Shown here: positions 1-9,100 of the stretch, in pieces
Layout: the number at the start of each line of letters is the position of its first letter
How positions within the stretch are numbered: position 1 is the first letter of the stretch
From: an endosymbiont of Lamellibrachia barhami
Lineage (GTDB): Bacteria; Pseudomonadota; Gammaproteobacteria; Chromatiales; Chromatiaceae
Assembly: GCF_011947365.2 (NCBI RefSeq)
Contig: NZ_JAAVSH020000001.1
Location: forward strand, 121,917 to 185,916
Direction: 5' to 3'
Length of the DNA stretch: 64,000 bases
Notes under the pieces: model-generated
What the model was told of the DNA's origin: nothing
Databases searched by the model: none
Seen by the model: only the letters and a program-made list of their open reading frames with translations
Made by a program: the position numbers and the translations under genes

Positions 1-3
1 ACA

Positions 4-204
4 CTAATCCAGGATCGTATCAAAGGGCTTCTGAATCTCCGCAAAGGCGCTCAGACTGTTATGGGCATGGATCAGCAACCGCCTGGCCTTGTCTGTCTCG
101 CCGTCCTCCAACTTCACCAGAGCAGCACCAATATGATCCCGAACAGTGTTCGCCCATATTGCATAGCGGGGAAAGACTGCAATGTCCTCTTCACACTGGT
201 TCAT
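4..204 (-). CDS. small hypothetical protein
   Basis: A 66-residue ORF with start and stop inside the window. I recognise no family. It is mostly helical in character, with no signal peptide, Cys motif or membrane segment. No clear Shine-Dalgarno lies before the ATG, and the upstream 600 bp holds only mobile-element debris, so this may be a surviving fragment of a longer gene or a spurious call. Confidence 0.4.
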   Translation of the reverse strand: MNQCEEDIAVFPRYAIWANTVRDHIGAALVKLEDGETDKARRLLIHAHNSLSAFAEIQKPFDTILD

Positions 205-356
205 GACTGAGGTTGGAATCGATAGGGTCAGACTCGATTGATGTATCTCGATTCTCGGTAAATCTTTGATTTCCGATCACCACCTCGTGCCTTCGCCGCC
301 GTAGGTCTGTTCAATTGTTCTTCGACCCGGAACCTGAAGCAATCATTTCCAAGCCC

Positions 357-512
357 CCACGCCTTGTTGGTGACTGGCCCCTCCTCACGGGACTTCGCCA
401 CCAAGGCATCGAAATAGACGATGGGATAGACTGATGAAAGTGGGTGGCCCTGCTACACCTTTACCTCTTCCATCACCTGTGCCGTGACGTTGGAGATCAG
501 TGTGGGAGAAAC
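357..512 (-). pseudogene. IS256-family transposase fragment
   Basis: The minus-strand frame from 512 to 357 reads VSPTLISNVTAQVMEEVKV, a stop, then QGHPLSSVYPIVYFDALVAK and an NKA motif. This is the conserved block of IS256 (Mutator-type) transposases that ends in the catalytic Asp of 'YPIVYLDAL'. An in-frame TAG at 453-455 replaces the usual Trp codon. Both ends of the protein are missing, so it is a non-functional relic about 52 codons long. Recognition rests on remembered family motifs. Confidence 0.7.
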
Positions 513-528
513 CTCCGAAGTGCCATTC

Positions 529-603
529 GGGTCAGTTTCGATTGAATCTCAAGGTATCGCGAAACATTATTGACCCGCGATCCCAATCAATCGAAACTGA
601 CCC
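529..603. mobile_element. short inverted-repeat element (IS-end-like)
   Basis: GGGTCAGTTTCGATTGA at 529-545 is repeated as a perfect 17-bp inverse complement at 587-603, with 41 bp between. The GGGTCAGTTT motif resembles ends of IS21-type elements, but no transposase is present. It is either a solo internal deletion derivative or a target-like palindrome. It abuts, and seems to truncate, the MITE copy at 605-749. Confidence 0.55.
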
Positions 604-604
604 T

Positions 605-749
605 TTTGATCTCGGCTGTAAATCCCTGGATGGCGATCAAGTCAGTTTATCGAACGAGGCGAATAGTGGGCCTATTTAATGAGTTCGATAAGCTGATTTG
701 ATTCGCCCCCAGTGATTTTCGCTTCAAACGGATAAACCCGACAGTCTCC
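605..749 (-). repeat. broken copy of a MITE-like repeat (partner at 28347-28531)
   Basis: Read on the minus strand from 749, the first 31 bases match the left end of the repeat at 28347 with about three mismatches. The internal motif around 'CTATTTAA..A.TTCGATAAGCTGA' is also shared. The far terminal inverted repeat is missing, and the copy stops where the inverted repeat at 587-603 begins. It is a truncated member of the family. Confidence 0.65.
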
Positions 750-753
750 TAGG

Positions 754-838
754 CCTGATCAAGCGTAGCGGATCGGGCAAATTCCGAATGGGTAGAATGC
801 TTGCCGATTCCGCTGTGCTTGAACCGGCCTGCTCCAGT
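754..838 (-). repeat. paired REP/BIME-like element
   Basis: Two related palindromes stand about 30 bp apart: CTGATCAAGCGTAGCGGATC (757-774) and, inverted, GATTCCGCTGTGCTTGAACC (804-823). The same two-part unit, in the other orientation, is at 18431-18513. It sits just 3' of trpB and may act as its transcript end or stabiliser. Confidence 0.65.
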
Positions 839-850
839 CCTCTGCTTGGC

Positions 851-2074
851 TTACAGCAGATTGCTCACCCCGTATTCACTGCCGTAGAGTTCGGTAATGA
901 AGTCGATATCCTTATCGCCCCGGCCGGATAGATTCAACAGAATGGTTCCCTTCTCCCCTTCCTGCGCCATTTTTATTGCGTAGGCGACTGCGTGGGCGGA
1001 CTCCACCGCAGGGATAATGCCCTCCACCCGGGAGAGTTCGAAAAAGGCGTCGATCGCCTCTTTGTCGTTGATGGTTTTGTACTCCACCCGCTCGATATCT
1101 TTCAGATAGCTATGTTGCGGACCGACGGAGGGATAATCCAGTCCGCTGGCAACTGAATAGACCTCCTGGGGTTCTCCTGCCGCGTCCTGGAGCATGTAGG
1201 ATTTGAAACCATGCATGATGCCGGGCTCACCCTTGGTCAGGGTGGCGGCATGTTCGCCGTCCTGATTGAGGTCGCGGCCGGCGGGTTCTACGCCAAACAT
1301 GCGCACCGACGCGTCATCGAGAAAGGCATCAAACAGTCCCAGCGCATTGGAGCCACCGCCGACGCAGGCAACCAGGTTGTTGGGGTCACCGCCGGTCATC
1401 TCCTGAAACTGCACCTTTGCCTCATTCCCCACGATAGATTGAAAGTCCCGCACCATCATCGGAAAAGGGTGGGGGCCGACCACGGAACCGATGGCGTAAA
1501 ATTGCGTGACCGGGTCTTTGACATACCCATCAAAGGCAGCATCCACAGCCTCTTTCAGCGTCCTTCTGCCATGGGTGGCCGGGATAACTTTGGCGCCGAG
1601 GATCTCCATGCGCACCACGTTCGGGTGCTCCTTTTTAATATCGACCTCGCCCATGTAGATATCGCATTCAAGTCCCAACAGCGCGGCGGCGGTGGCGAGT
1701 GCCACCCCGTGTTGTCCCGCACCTGTCTCGGCGATCAGTTTCTTTTTTCCCATCCGTTTGGCGAGCAGCGCCTCTCCCAGACAGTGATTGATTTTGTGCG
1801 CGCCGGTATGGTTGAGATCCTCCCGCTTCATATAGATCTCTGCACCATATTTTGCCGACAGGTTTTTCGCGTGGAAGATCGGGCTGGGACGTCCGACATA
1901 GTGATCGTAGAGGTCTGCCAACTCGGCCAGAAAATCATCGTCCTGGGTGATCTGTATATAGGCGCTGGTGATCTCGTCGATGATCTGCTGCAGCTGCTCG
2001 GGGATAAAGCTGCCGCCATACTCTCCAAAAAATCCCGATTCGTTGGGAAGTGTATGTTTGAAAGTATTCTTCAC
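851..2074 (-). CDS. trpB: tryptophan synthase beta chain
   Basis: This PLP enzyme condenses indole with L-serine to form tryptophan. The 407 residues match the usual TrpB length. The PLP lysine is K94 in HTGAHKIN, the catalytic Glu is E116 in AETGAGQHG, and the phosphate-binding loop GGGSNALG is at 239-246. The start is GTG, preceded by AGGAGAGG at proper spacing. No trpA or trpF lies beside it, so it is an orphan trpB here. The partner alpha chain must lie elsewhere or the gene acts as a salvage copy. It is of the TrpB1 type rather than the longer TrpB2. Confidence 0.95.
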   Translation of the reverse strand: MKNTFKHTLPNESGFFGEYGGSFIPEQLQQIIDEITSAYIQITQDDDFLAELADLYDHYVGRPSPIFHAKNLSAKYGAEIYMKREDLNHTGAHKINHCLGEALLAKRMGKKKLIAETGAGQHGVALATAAALLGLECDIYMGEVDIKKEHPNVVRMEILGAKVIPATHGRRTLKEAVDAAFDGYVKDPVTQFYAIGSVVGPHPFPMMVRDFQSIVGNEAKVQFQEMTGGDPNNLVACVGGGSNALGLFDAFLDDASVRMFGVEPAGRDLNQDGEHAATLTKGEPGIMHGFKSYMLQDAAGEPQEVYSVASGLDYPSVGPQHSYLKDIERVEYKTINDKEAIDAFFELSRVEGIIPAVESAHAVAYAIKMAQEGEKGTILLNLSGRGDKDIDFITELYGSEYGVSNLL

Positions 2075-2213
2075 AAGACCTCTCCTTACTGTTTTAGCTG
2101 CGCCGTGTGGATCTGATTCATCGATGATACAACTTTGGTAAATGATTCACCCGGTGATTTATTGATAGAGACTACTGATCGGCATGGAAGATGGAATTGG
2201 ACATTTCAGTACA

Positions 2214-2405
2214 TCAACACTCATCTTCCCGTTGGGCATTTAGGGTGATTGTCTCCCCCTCGATATCCACCAACAGAGTGATGGGGCGGCAGCAGACACT
2301 GCAATCCTCGATATATTGCTGCTGGTCGAGGCTGCAATCGATTTGCACCTCAATCATTTCACCGCAGTAGGGGCAGCCGATCTGGCGGGATTCAAGGGCG
2401 AGCAT
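2214..2405 (-). CDS. CPXCG-motif cysteine-rich protein
   Basis: A 63-residue zinc-ribbon protein with paired Cys motifs CPYCG (from residue 11) and CSVCC (about residue 35), which should bind one zinc. It matches the small 'CPXCG motif-containing' family seen across gammaproteobacteria, whose role is unknown. It follows the conserved unknown gene at 2415-2828 by 9 nt on the same strand and probably shares its transcript. Confidence 0.75.
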   Translation of the reverse strand: MLALESRQIGCPYCGEMIEVQIDCSLDQQQYIEDCSVCCRPITLLVDIEGETITLNAQREDEC

Positions 2406-2414
2406 GGTACTTTG

Positions 2415-2828
2415 CTAATCTTGGTTGGCTGCGGATTTTCCTGCACGGAAGGCTTCGTGCAAGGCTGCTTTCAGCGAAGGGTGTTGGGCGCAATCCTCTC
2501 CCTCGAAGTGGTGCTCGATGATGGCGTCCAGGATGGAGAGTTCATTCTCTTCACGCCAGCGTTTTTCAAAGCTGATGAAATCGAACTCAGTCCCTGTGAG
2601 ATAGTCGGCGGCAAAACCTGTGGGGTTGCTGAATTCGATCGGTTGGGATTCCATCACCTCGTAGAGATAGGAGTAGCTGTCGATGCCGTTGGTTCTGGCA
2701 AGCAGCGGGCGGAGCGTGTCATGGGCATTGCCCCCCTTTACCAGTTCATCGAGATCGAGACTGGCCGATGGAGTATGAGTTTCACCTTTAAAGGAGAATG
2801 TAATGCGGATGCTGATGCGGTTATCCAA
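2415..2828 (-). CDS. conserved protein of unknown function
   Basis: I do not recognise the family. I chose TTG at 2828 (137 aa) because GGAGGT stands 7 nt upstream. A longer frame to 2990 would overlap the DUF2835 gene and looks spurious. The protein is acidic, starts with a beta-rich stretch (RISIRITFSFKG) and ends in helices (AALHEAFRAGK). No signal peptide or metal motif is visible. It sits between DUF2835 and the zinc-ribbon gene in a likely small operon. Confidence 0.6.
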   Translation of the reverse strand: MDNRISIRITFSFKGETHTPSASLDLDELVKGGNAHDTLRPLLARTNGIDSYSYLYEVMESQPIEFSNPTGFAADYLTGTEFDFISFEKRWREENELSILDAIIEHHFEGEDCAQHPSLKAALHEAFRAGKSAANQD

Positions 2829-2850
2829 TGAGGTGACCTCCGTGATTAGA

Positions 2851-3078
2851 TCAGTTGCTGAGTCGATTGAGCCGTTGCAGACGGTTATTGTCATCGATGA
2901 GCAGTTCAAAGCGGCCCTGTACACCACTCTTGGTGACAAAGGGCCGGAGTGCGTTGGCGGGAAACTCGATCCGACGCCCGTCTTCAGCAATCACCGAGAC
3001 ATTTTTGGCATGTCCCTGATAGTGGCTCAGGTAGCGGTCGGCGTTGAGGTTCAAAAAGAAACGAATGCGGTCTGACAT
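2851..3078 (-). CDS. DUF2835 family protein
   Basis: 75 residues that fit the DUF2835 family: an N-terminal RFFLNLNADRYLSHYQG block followed by EFPANALRPFVT and GVQGRFEL. It is a small, soluble gammaproteobacterial protein with no assigned function. It lies 8 nt after trmN6 on the same strand and 22 nt before the next gene, so it is likely co-transcribed with both. No strong ribosome site was seen before the ATG. Confidence 0.7.
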   Translation of the reverse strand: MSDRIRFFLNLNADRYLSHYQGHAKNVSVIAEDGRRIEFPANALRPFVTKSGVQGRFELLIDDNNRLQRLNRLSN

Positions 3079-3086
3079 GGAAAAAC

Positions 3087-3803
3087 TCAGTTCTGTTGGG
3101 AGAACCTTAGCAGAAAAGGGGAAAGGTAGTGCGTACTCTCCTGTGAGTAGATCCGATCCGACTGGTAGAGGGTCAACAGCCCGGACCTGCAGGGTTGTTG
3201 TTGATGGCAGAAAGTCAGTGCGGAAACCTTTGCCTGATTATGGCAGTGGCCGCGAAAATCGGTTTGTTCGATAAGGTGCAGGCCGTGTTCCAGCGCCATC
3301 CCGGCAAATCCTGTGGCTGCATGGCTTGGCAGGAGCAGATAGAAGTGCCCGCTATCTGCGAGCAGTCTATCCACGCTGGCTAGCAGATCAGGAAATGGCA
3401 ACAGGTCTGTGTGGCGGGCCTGTCTTTTGAGTTGATCTGAAGTTTTGCTGTGGTTATGAAAGAAGGGTGGATTGCTGATGATGAGGTCATAGCGGTCCGG
3501 GGTGTTGACCGAGAAGTGCTGGATGGAGCAGTGAACGGCTTCCATCCGGCCATTCCAGGGGCTGTTGCAGAAGTTGAATTGGGCTTCATCAAAAGCCGCT
3601 TCAGTCAGCTCAACCCCAGTGATGTGAGAGGCGCCAAGTTGAGCGGCCATCAAAGCCAGTAGACCCGTGCCGGTGCCGATATCCAAGACCTGCTCGCCCC
3701 CTTTGACCGGCGCCATGGCACCGAAAAGCGTGGCGTCGGTACAGACCTTCATGGCCGACTTTTCCTGGCGCACGGAAAACTGTTGAAAGCGAAAGGTCGA
3801 CAT
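3087..3803 (-). CDS. trmN6: tRNA1(Val) A37 N6-methyltransferase
   Basis: Class I SAM methyltransferase (YfiC/TrmN6 type) that modifies A37 of tRNA-Val. The SAM loop DIGTGTG is at 41-47, and the NPPFF motif at 111-115 marks an exocyclic amino methylase. Length is 238 aa against about 245 in E. coli. The family-typical N-terminus FRFQQFSVRQEKSAMKV is present. It is followed closely by the DUF2835 gene, with which it probably forms an operon. Confidence 0.85.
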   Translation of the reverse strand: MSTFRFQQFSVRQEKSAMKVCTDATLFGAMAPVKGGEQVLDIGTGTGLLALMAAQLGASHITGVELTEAAFDEAQFNFCNSPWNGRMEAVHCSIQHFSVNTPDRYDLIISNPPFFHNHSKTSDQLKRQARHTDLLPFPDLLASVDRLLADSGHFYLLLPSHAATGFAGMALEHGLHLIEQTDFRGHCHNQAKVSALTFCHQQQPCRSGLLTLYQSDRIYSQESTHYLSPFLLRFSQQN

Positions 3804-3867
3804 GGCCTGTCAGGTAAAAAGGAGAGCACAGCCCAGATGCCCCAGACACCGTCTGGGGCATCCTGGC

Positions 3868-4737
3868 CTAGCTCAGTAGCTCCGCCATACGCTTGCCCAT
3901 TTCTGCAGGGGAGCGGACTACATGAGCGCCAGCGCCCTCCAAGGCCTCGAACTTGGCTTCGGCGGTACCCTTGCCGCCACTGATGATGGCTCCCGCATGG
4001 CCCATGCGTTTGCCGGGGGGCGCGGTGACGCCGGCAATGTAGGCGACCACCGGCTTGGAGACGTGCTCCCTGATGTAGTCGGCAGCCTCCTCCTCGGCGG
4101 AACCGCCAATCTCGCCTACCATGATGATGCCTTCGGTTTGCTCATCCTTCTCAAACAGTTCCAGACAGTCGATGAAGCTGGTGCCGTTGATGGGGTCGCC
4201 CCCCAGCCCGACGCAGGTGCTCTGGCCAAGGCCCGTCTGGGTGGTCTGGTGAACCGCCTCGTAGGTCAATGTGCCGGAGCGGGACATGACGCCAATCCTG
4301 CCGGGCTGATGGATCATGCCGGGCATGATGCCGATCTTGCACTCTCCGGGTGTGATGATGCCGGGGCAGTTGGGGCCAATGAGGCGGGAGCCGGTGGATT
4401 TCAGCGACTGCTTTACCTTCAGCATATCCAGTACTGGGATGCCTTCGGTGATGCAGGCGATGACCTTGATACCGGCATCGGCTGCTTCCAGGATCGCATC
4501 GGCGGCGAAGGGTGGCGGCACGTAGATCATGCTAGCGTCGGCGCCGGTCTCGGCGACAGCGTCATGCACGGTATTGAATACCGGGCGATCCAGGTGGGAT
4601 TGGCCACCCTTGCCTGGGGTCACGCCACCCACCAGGTTGGTGCCGTAGGCGATGGCCTGTTCGGAGTGGAAGGTGCCCTGTTTGCCGGTGAAGCCCTGGC
4701 AGATGACCTTGGTGTCTTTGTTGACGAGTATGCTCAT
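3868..4737 (-). CDS. sucD: succinyl-CoA synthetase alpha subunit
   Basis: The 289-aa alpha subunit binds CoA and carries the phosphohistidine (H247, in KRMGHAGAI). The start is ATG at 4737 ([10 protein letters not shown]). An upstream TTG at 4752 would read into repeat DNA and is rejected. It follows sucC across a 155-bp spacer filled by a heptamer-repeat element, and no clear Shine-Dalgarno survives before the ATG. Set beside the kor genes, it would convert succinyl-CoA to or from succinate, the step next to KorAB. Confidence 0.95.
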   Translation of the reverse strand: MSILVNKDTKVICQGFTGKQGTFHSEQAIAYGTNLVGGVTPGKGGQSHLDRPVFNTVHDAVAETGADASMIYVPPPFAADAILEAADAGIKVIACITEGIPVLDMLKVKQSLKSTGSRLIGPNCPGIITPGECKIGIMPGMIHQPGRIGVMSRSGTLTYEAVHQTTQTGLGQSTCVGLGGDPINGTSFIDCLELFEKDEQTEGIIMVGEIGGSAEEEAADYIREHVSKPVVAYIAGVTAPPGKRMGHAGAIISGGKGTAEAKFEALEGAGAHVVRSPAEMGKRMAELLS

Positions 4738-4746
4738 GTTCGGTTT

Positions 4747-4890
4747 AGGCAAAAGGCAAAAGGCGAAAGGCGAAAGGAATCAGTTCCCTAAGCCGGCGTC
4801 TTTGTTACCTTTTTTCGCCCCCCCTTGTTGTTTAGATCTGAGTGGAGTTAATCTTGTTAGCCGTTAGCCGTTAGCCGTTAGCCGTTAGCC
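4747..4890. mobile_element. heptamer-array element A (gene-less)
   Basis: The left end is a 7-bp-period array, AGGC(AAAAGGC)2(GAAAGGC), at 4747-4777. The right end is five perfect GTTAGCC units at 4856-4890. The two arrays are roughly inverse complements in their GGC/GCC spacing. The right array ends 2 nt from the sucC stop codon. The core (about 4810-4855) is clearly homologous to element B at 6074-6199. I interpret it as a non-autonomous mobile element in the sucC-sucD spacer. Confidence 0.6.
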
Positions 4891-4892
4891 TT

Positions 4893-6053
4893 CTATGCAG
4901 CCGCTGCGACCGCTTTTTTGGCCGCTTCGGTGAAGTCGGCGGCGGTGATGAAGTCGAGTCCGCTCTCCTCCAGCATCTTCAGCCCCTGTTCGGCATTGGT
5001 GCCTTCCAAACGCACCACAACCGGCACCTGCACGCCGACATTCTTAGCGGCGGTGATGACACCCTCGGCGATCAGATCGCAACGCACGATGCCGCCGAAG
5101 ATGTTGACCAGCACGGTCTTCACCTTGCTGTCGGAGAGGATCAGCTTGAAGGCCTCTGTGACCCGCTCGGCAGTGGCGCCACCGCCCACATCGAGGAAGT
5201 TGGCCGGGTCGCCACCGTGCAGTTTGACCATGTCCATGGTGGCCATCGCCAGACCTGCGCCGTTGACCATGCAGCCGATGCTGCCGTCGAGGGTGATGTA
5301 GTTGAGATCGTGTTTGGCGGCAGCCGCCTCCTTCTCATCCTCCTGACTCGGATCGCGCAGGGCGACGATATCCTGGTGGCGGTAGAGGGCGTTGCTGTCG
5401 ATGTTGATCTTGGCGTCCAGCGCCATCAGGTCACCATCGCCGGTGACGATCAGCGGGTTGATCTCGATCAGGCTGACATCCTTCTCCATGTAGAATCGGT
5501 AGAGACCCATCATGATCTTGCTGAACTGTTTGATCTGGTCGCCTTCAAGCCCCAGGCCGAAGGCGAGCTTGCGGCACTGATAGGGCTGCAGACCGGCTGC
5601 CGGATCTATCACAGTGGTGAGAATCTTCTCCGGTGTCTCCTCGGCGACCTCTTCGATGTTCATGCCACCTTCGGTAGAAGCCATGAAGGTGATACGGGAA
5701 CAGGCGCGATCCAGCAGTGCGCCGAGGTAGAGTTCACGGGCGATGTTACTGCCCTGCTCCACCAGCACCAGGTTTACCGGAAGCCCGTCGGGACCGGTCT
5801 GCTTGGTGACCAGGGTCATGCCGAGGATCTCCTCCGCAGCGGTTTCAACCGCATCCAGACTCTTGGCCAGTATCACTCCGCCCGCCTTGCCCCGACCGCC
5901 GGTGTGGGCCTGGGCCTTGACCACCCAGATTTCGCCGCCAAGCGCCTGGGCTGCAGCCCGTGCATCACTCGGCGTGGAGACCGCCTTGCCCTCGGGGACA
6001 GGGATGCCGTACTCGGAAAAGAGCGCCTTAGCTTGGTATTCGTGTAGATTCAT
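4893..6053 (-). CDS. sucC: succinyl-CoA synthetase beta subunit
   Basis: ATP-grasp beta subunit of 386 aa, close to the 388 of E. coli. It begins [12 protein letters not shown], typical of the family, at ATG 6053 with AGAGGAAG just upstream. An in-frame extension to 6128 reads through repeat DNA and is rejected. The glycine-rich segments GGRGKAGGV and GGIVRCD are present. It pairs with sucD and lies downstream of the kor/PFOR-like genes on the same strand, flanked on both sides by heptamer-array elements. Confidence 0.95.
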   Translation of the reverse strand: MNLHEYQAKALFSEYGIPVPEGKAVSTPSDARAAAQALGGEIWVVKAQAHTGGRGKAGGVILAKSLDAVETAAEEILGMTLVTKQTGPDGLPVNLVLVEQGSNIARELYLGALLDRACSRITFMASTEGGMNIEEVAEETPEKILTTVIDPAAGLQPYQCRKLAFGLGLEGDQIKQFSKIMMGLYRFYMEKDVSLIEINPLIVTGDGDLMALDAKINIDSNALYRHQDIVALRDPSQEDEKEAAAAKHDLNYITLDGSIGCMVNGAGLAMATMDMVKLHGGDPANFLDVGGGATAERVTEAFKLILSDSKVKTVLVNIFGGIVRCDLIAEGVITAAKNVGVQVPVVVRLEGTNAEQGLKMLEESGLDFITAADFTEAAKKAVAAAA

Positions 6054-6073
6054 GATTCTTCCTCTGGAAGAAG

Positions 6074-6199
6074 AGGCAAAAGGCAAAAGGCGAAAGGCGA
6101 AAGGAAGCGTTCCCCAGCGCCAATGCAAAATCTACCTTTTTCACTCCTAGTTGTTTAAATCTGAGTCGAGTTTAATTTGTTAGCCTTTAGCCTTTAGCC
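6074..6199. mobile_element. heptamer-array element B (gene-less)
   Basis: The left array at 6074-6104 is identical over 31 bases to the left array of element A. The right array is GTTAGCC TTTAGCC TTTAGCC at 6179-6199. It directly abuts the stop codon (6200-6202) of the 1505-aa gene. The middle, around 'TTGTTTAAATCTGAGT' (from about 6151), matches element A with few changes. It has no ORF of its own, and it occupies the spacer before sucC. Confidence 0.6.
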
Positions 6200-9100
6200 T
6201 TATCTGTATCCCGCAAGCACCATCAGCCGCTCGCGAATGTGTCCCGCTATCTCCTCCTCCGCGCCTTTGCGAGAGGCGTTGAGCTGCGTCTCGAATTCGG
6301 CCCGGAGGGCGTTGATCTCTGTCTCATGTTCTGCTGCGACACGAACCTCTGCCGCCTGCTCCACGCGGGCGGTGAAGGGTGTGACTATCCCGGCCAGCTC
6401 CTGCAGGGTGCGCCAGGCATCGAGTTGTTCCACCACGACTTGGCCCAACTGCGGATCGACACGGTAGACCTCTGCACTCTCCTCGTTACGGGGTACAGAG
6501 ATGATCGGGGTCTTTTTAGCGCGGCTGGCCGCATCCAGGGCGAGCCAGTCTTCCAGGGCGGTGGGTGCTGAATCATCGTCCGCCAGGGGCCGGAAGCGGC
6601 TGGCGAAGCGGTCTTCAGTCAGTGCCCAGTGAGCGAGAGTGATGACCTGCTGATCGCTGCTGTTGTGTAGCAGGGTGCCCCGCGCCGGATTGCCAGCAAG
6701 ATTGAGGCGAGAGCCGAACACGCCTTCCCCACGGGGATCGTACTGGAATAGCGGAAAGGCCCGGCTGTGTACTGCCAATCTCGCCTGATCCAGGGTCCTG
6801 TCGGTGGCGAAGCCGTGTCGCGCCGGGCTGGGAGTGTGGATGCGCAGCAGCGCCGGACCCTGGAAGGCCAATGCTGCCGAGACGCTCTCCCGCAGATGGG
6901 CTGGGTCGGCAATGCTGGTCTGCGCCACATAAGCATTGCGCTGGGAGAGGGCGAGCAGTCCGAGGTTGCCCTTGGGGTCGCTGAGACGTTGCAGGGGTGC
7001 GTCTTCGAGACCCCGGCTGTCGAGTCCGAAGTCGAGCTCTGTGAGGGTGAGTATCTTGATCGGCAGGCCGGAATTCAGCAGCCAGGCGACCTGGCTGAAG
7101 TTACGCCCGCCGAGGGTCTCTTCGTTACCCACCAGCAGCAGCGGTGGGCAGAGCGCCTTCTCTTCATCGGTGAGATCCTGCCAGCTGAGCAGGTCGGGGT
7201 CGCTGGCATTACGCCCACCCTCCCCCAGCTCGATCTTTGCCTTGCGGACCAGCCGAATCGAGGTGAGAGCCTCCCCTATCTGCCCTTCCAGCAGGCCGGC
7301 AGCGAGCTGGGCGGTTTCGCCGCTGCTGTCCAGCGCAACGGGAACCTGGAAGGGGTTATGCGGAAATGACGCCGCCCAGGTGGCCATAATGCCGGGCGCC
7401 AGCGCGAGACCGTAGCGGGCGCGTCCGAGACCCTGTTGGCCCTCTGTCAGTCGCCAGTGCTGTTCTGTCAGCTGCTGAGCCAGGGTGGTGAGACGGCGCA
7501 GATGATCGGCATCGACACCGCTGTTCTCCAGGCTGCCTTCGGGCTGCCGGGTCAATTCGTTGATGTCGATCTGACCGTCGTCGAGCTCTGCCAGTCTGCC
7601 TGCGAGACGTTCGAGGTCCTCGGTGGGCAGCGCGTCCACCAGGGTCTCCTTGATGGCATCATTCAGCCGCTGCTTGAGTTGTCCTACTTCTCCGGCAAAT
7701 CGGTGCAGCAAAGGCTGCTGACGATATTCGATGGTTGCCAGGGTCAGCCGGACCGCGATCTTCTCGCCGGAGCCGGATTCGGCGCTGTCGCCGCTGGCCA
7801 GCGAGAGCAGACTGTAGCGGGAGAGCAGTTGCGCGGCCATGGTCGTTAAATCGGGATGGGCGGCAACCCGTTCGATGGTCTCGGAGGCAGTGTCAGGCGT
7901 GACTTCCCAGGCGGCCCAGATCTGGTGGCTCTGCTGCAACAGTTCAGGCGTCTGTGGAGCGATGCTCAAGGATTGTGGTTGGCAGGCAGCGATGCAGAGT
8001 CCGCAGGCCTTGCAGGCGTCGGGATTGATACCCAGGGCCAGCAGTTCACCGCCATCTTTTTTCGCCTGTTCACCGGCCTGGAAGAGTGGCTCGGTGACGG
8101 CCAGAGGCAGTGCGCCGTAGAGTTTTTCCAGATCCTTGATACCGCTCTCTGCGGCGCTCCTGCGATCTTTGGCCAGAGGCGCTTTCTCCTGCAGCCAGTC
8201 GAAGGCCTCCCGGATCAGATCCGCCGCGCTACCGCCCTGTATGGCGTTCTGCCGGCCGCGGGCGCTGATTCGTCCACCAAGTTTGGCGGCCAGGGGGCGC
8301 AGGGCGCTGGCTCCGGCAAGGCCGATACCGACATTGATCAGCGTGGTGGGTGAGAGCGCGGTGACGCCAATGGCGCCATCAGGGCACGCGCTCCAGCAGT
8401 CGCCGCAGGCGGTGCAGGTCAGGGGGTCGAACACCGGCAGCAGGCTGCGGCTGCCGCTGTGGTCGCTGAAGGTGGCGGAGAGCGGTGGCACCAAACCGGA
8501 CGCCAGATAGGGGTCGGGTGTGAGGCTGTCGAGGTCGCCGTCCCGATAGAGTATACCGGTCTGGTCCCAGAAGCGGGGCAGACTGTCGTAACTGTCGTTG
8601 TTGCCTGCCAGATGACGGACGGCCATAGGTGTCGGCCTGGGAGCTGCCGCTTCATCTTGGGTGCCGGTTTCCGCGCTGAGGTCGGTGGCAGAGGTCTGTT
8701 CCAGGCCTGTTCTGAAGGCCTCGGTCAGAATCCCCTGTTGAAGATGCTGTTCACGTGTGGTGATGAGCTTGCGGGGCTGTAGCGGCAATTTCTCTTCCGC
8801 AATCAGAACGCTGCAGATTGCACCGAGGCAGGTCTCACGGCGGGTTGTTTCATCCATCCCGCTGGTGGAGGGCATGCGATAGCACTTGAGCCCCCGGCTC
8901 TGGATGGCCTGGCGCAGGACAGGCGAAAGAGGAGATTCGGCGCCCTCTTCGTCTGCTGCCATCAGCAGGCAGCCGCCCCGGGGGAGTTGCCTTGCAGGGA
9001 TCAGTTGCGGATGGTTCAAGGGGCCGTCGAGCAGGACCAGATCCAGGGGCATTTCACTGCCGCAGTCGCGCAACCCTTCGGGGGCCATTACCACCCGGTC

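Larger units (their letters stand above)
205..850. other. gene-poor repeat and mobile-element debris
   Basis: About 640 bp without an intact gene. It holds an IS256-type transposase remnant (357-512), a 17-bp perfect inverted repeat pair (529-603), a broken MITE copy (605-749) and a paired REP-like element (754-838). These are nested next to each other, which suggests a repeated insertion site downstream of trpB. Confidence 0.75.

Noticed and set aside
1211-2116. Plus-strand open frame of about 301 codons across trpB
   Set aside because: Shadow of trpB, whose catalytic residues and length are intact on the minus strand.
4738-4791. N-terminal extensions rich in KAKGERR-type peptides on sucD and sucC frames
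   Set aside because: They are translations of heptamer-repeat DNA. Family alignments place the starts at 4737 and 6053.
4856-4890. Regular repeats as a possible CRISPR array
   Set aside because: Units are 7 bp with no spacers. They are simple tandem arrays, and no cas genes are present.
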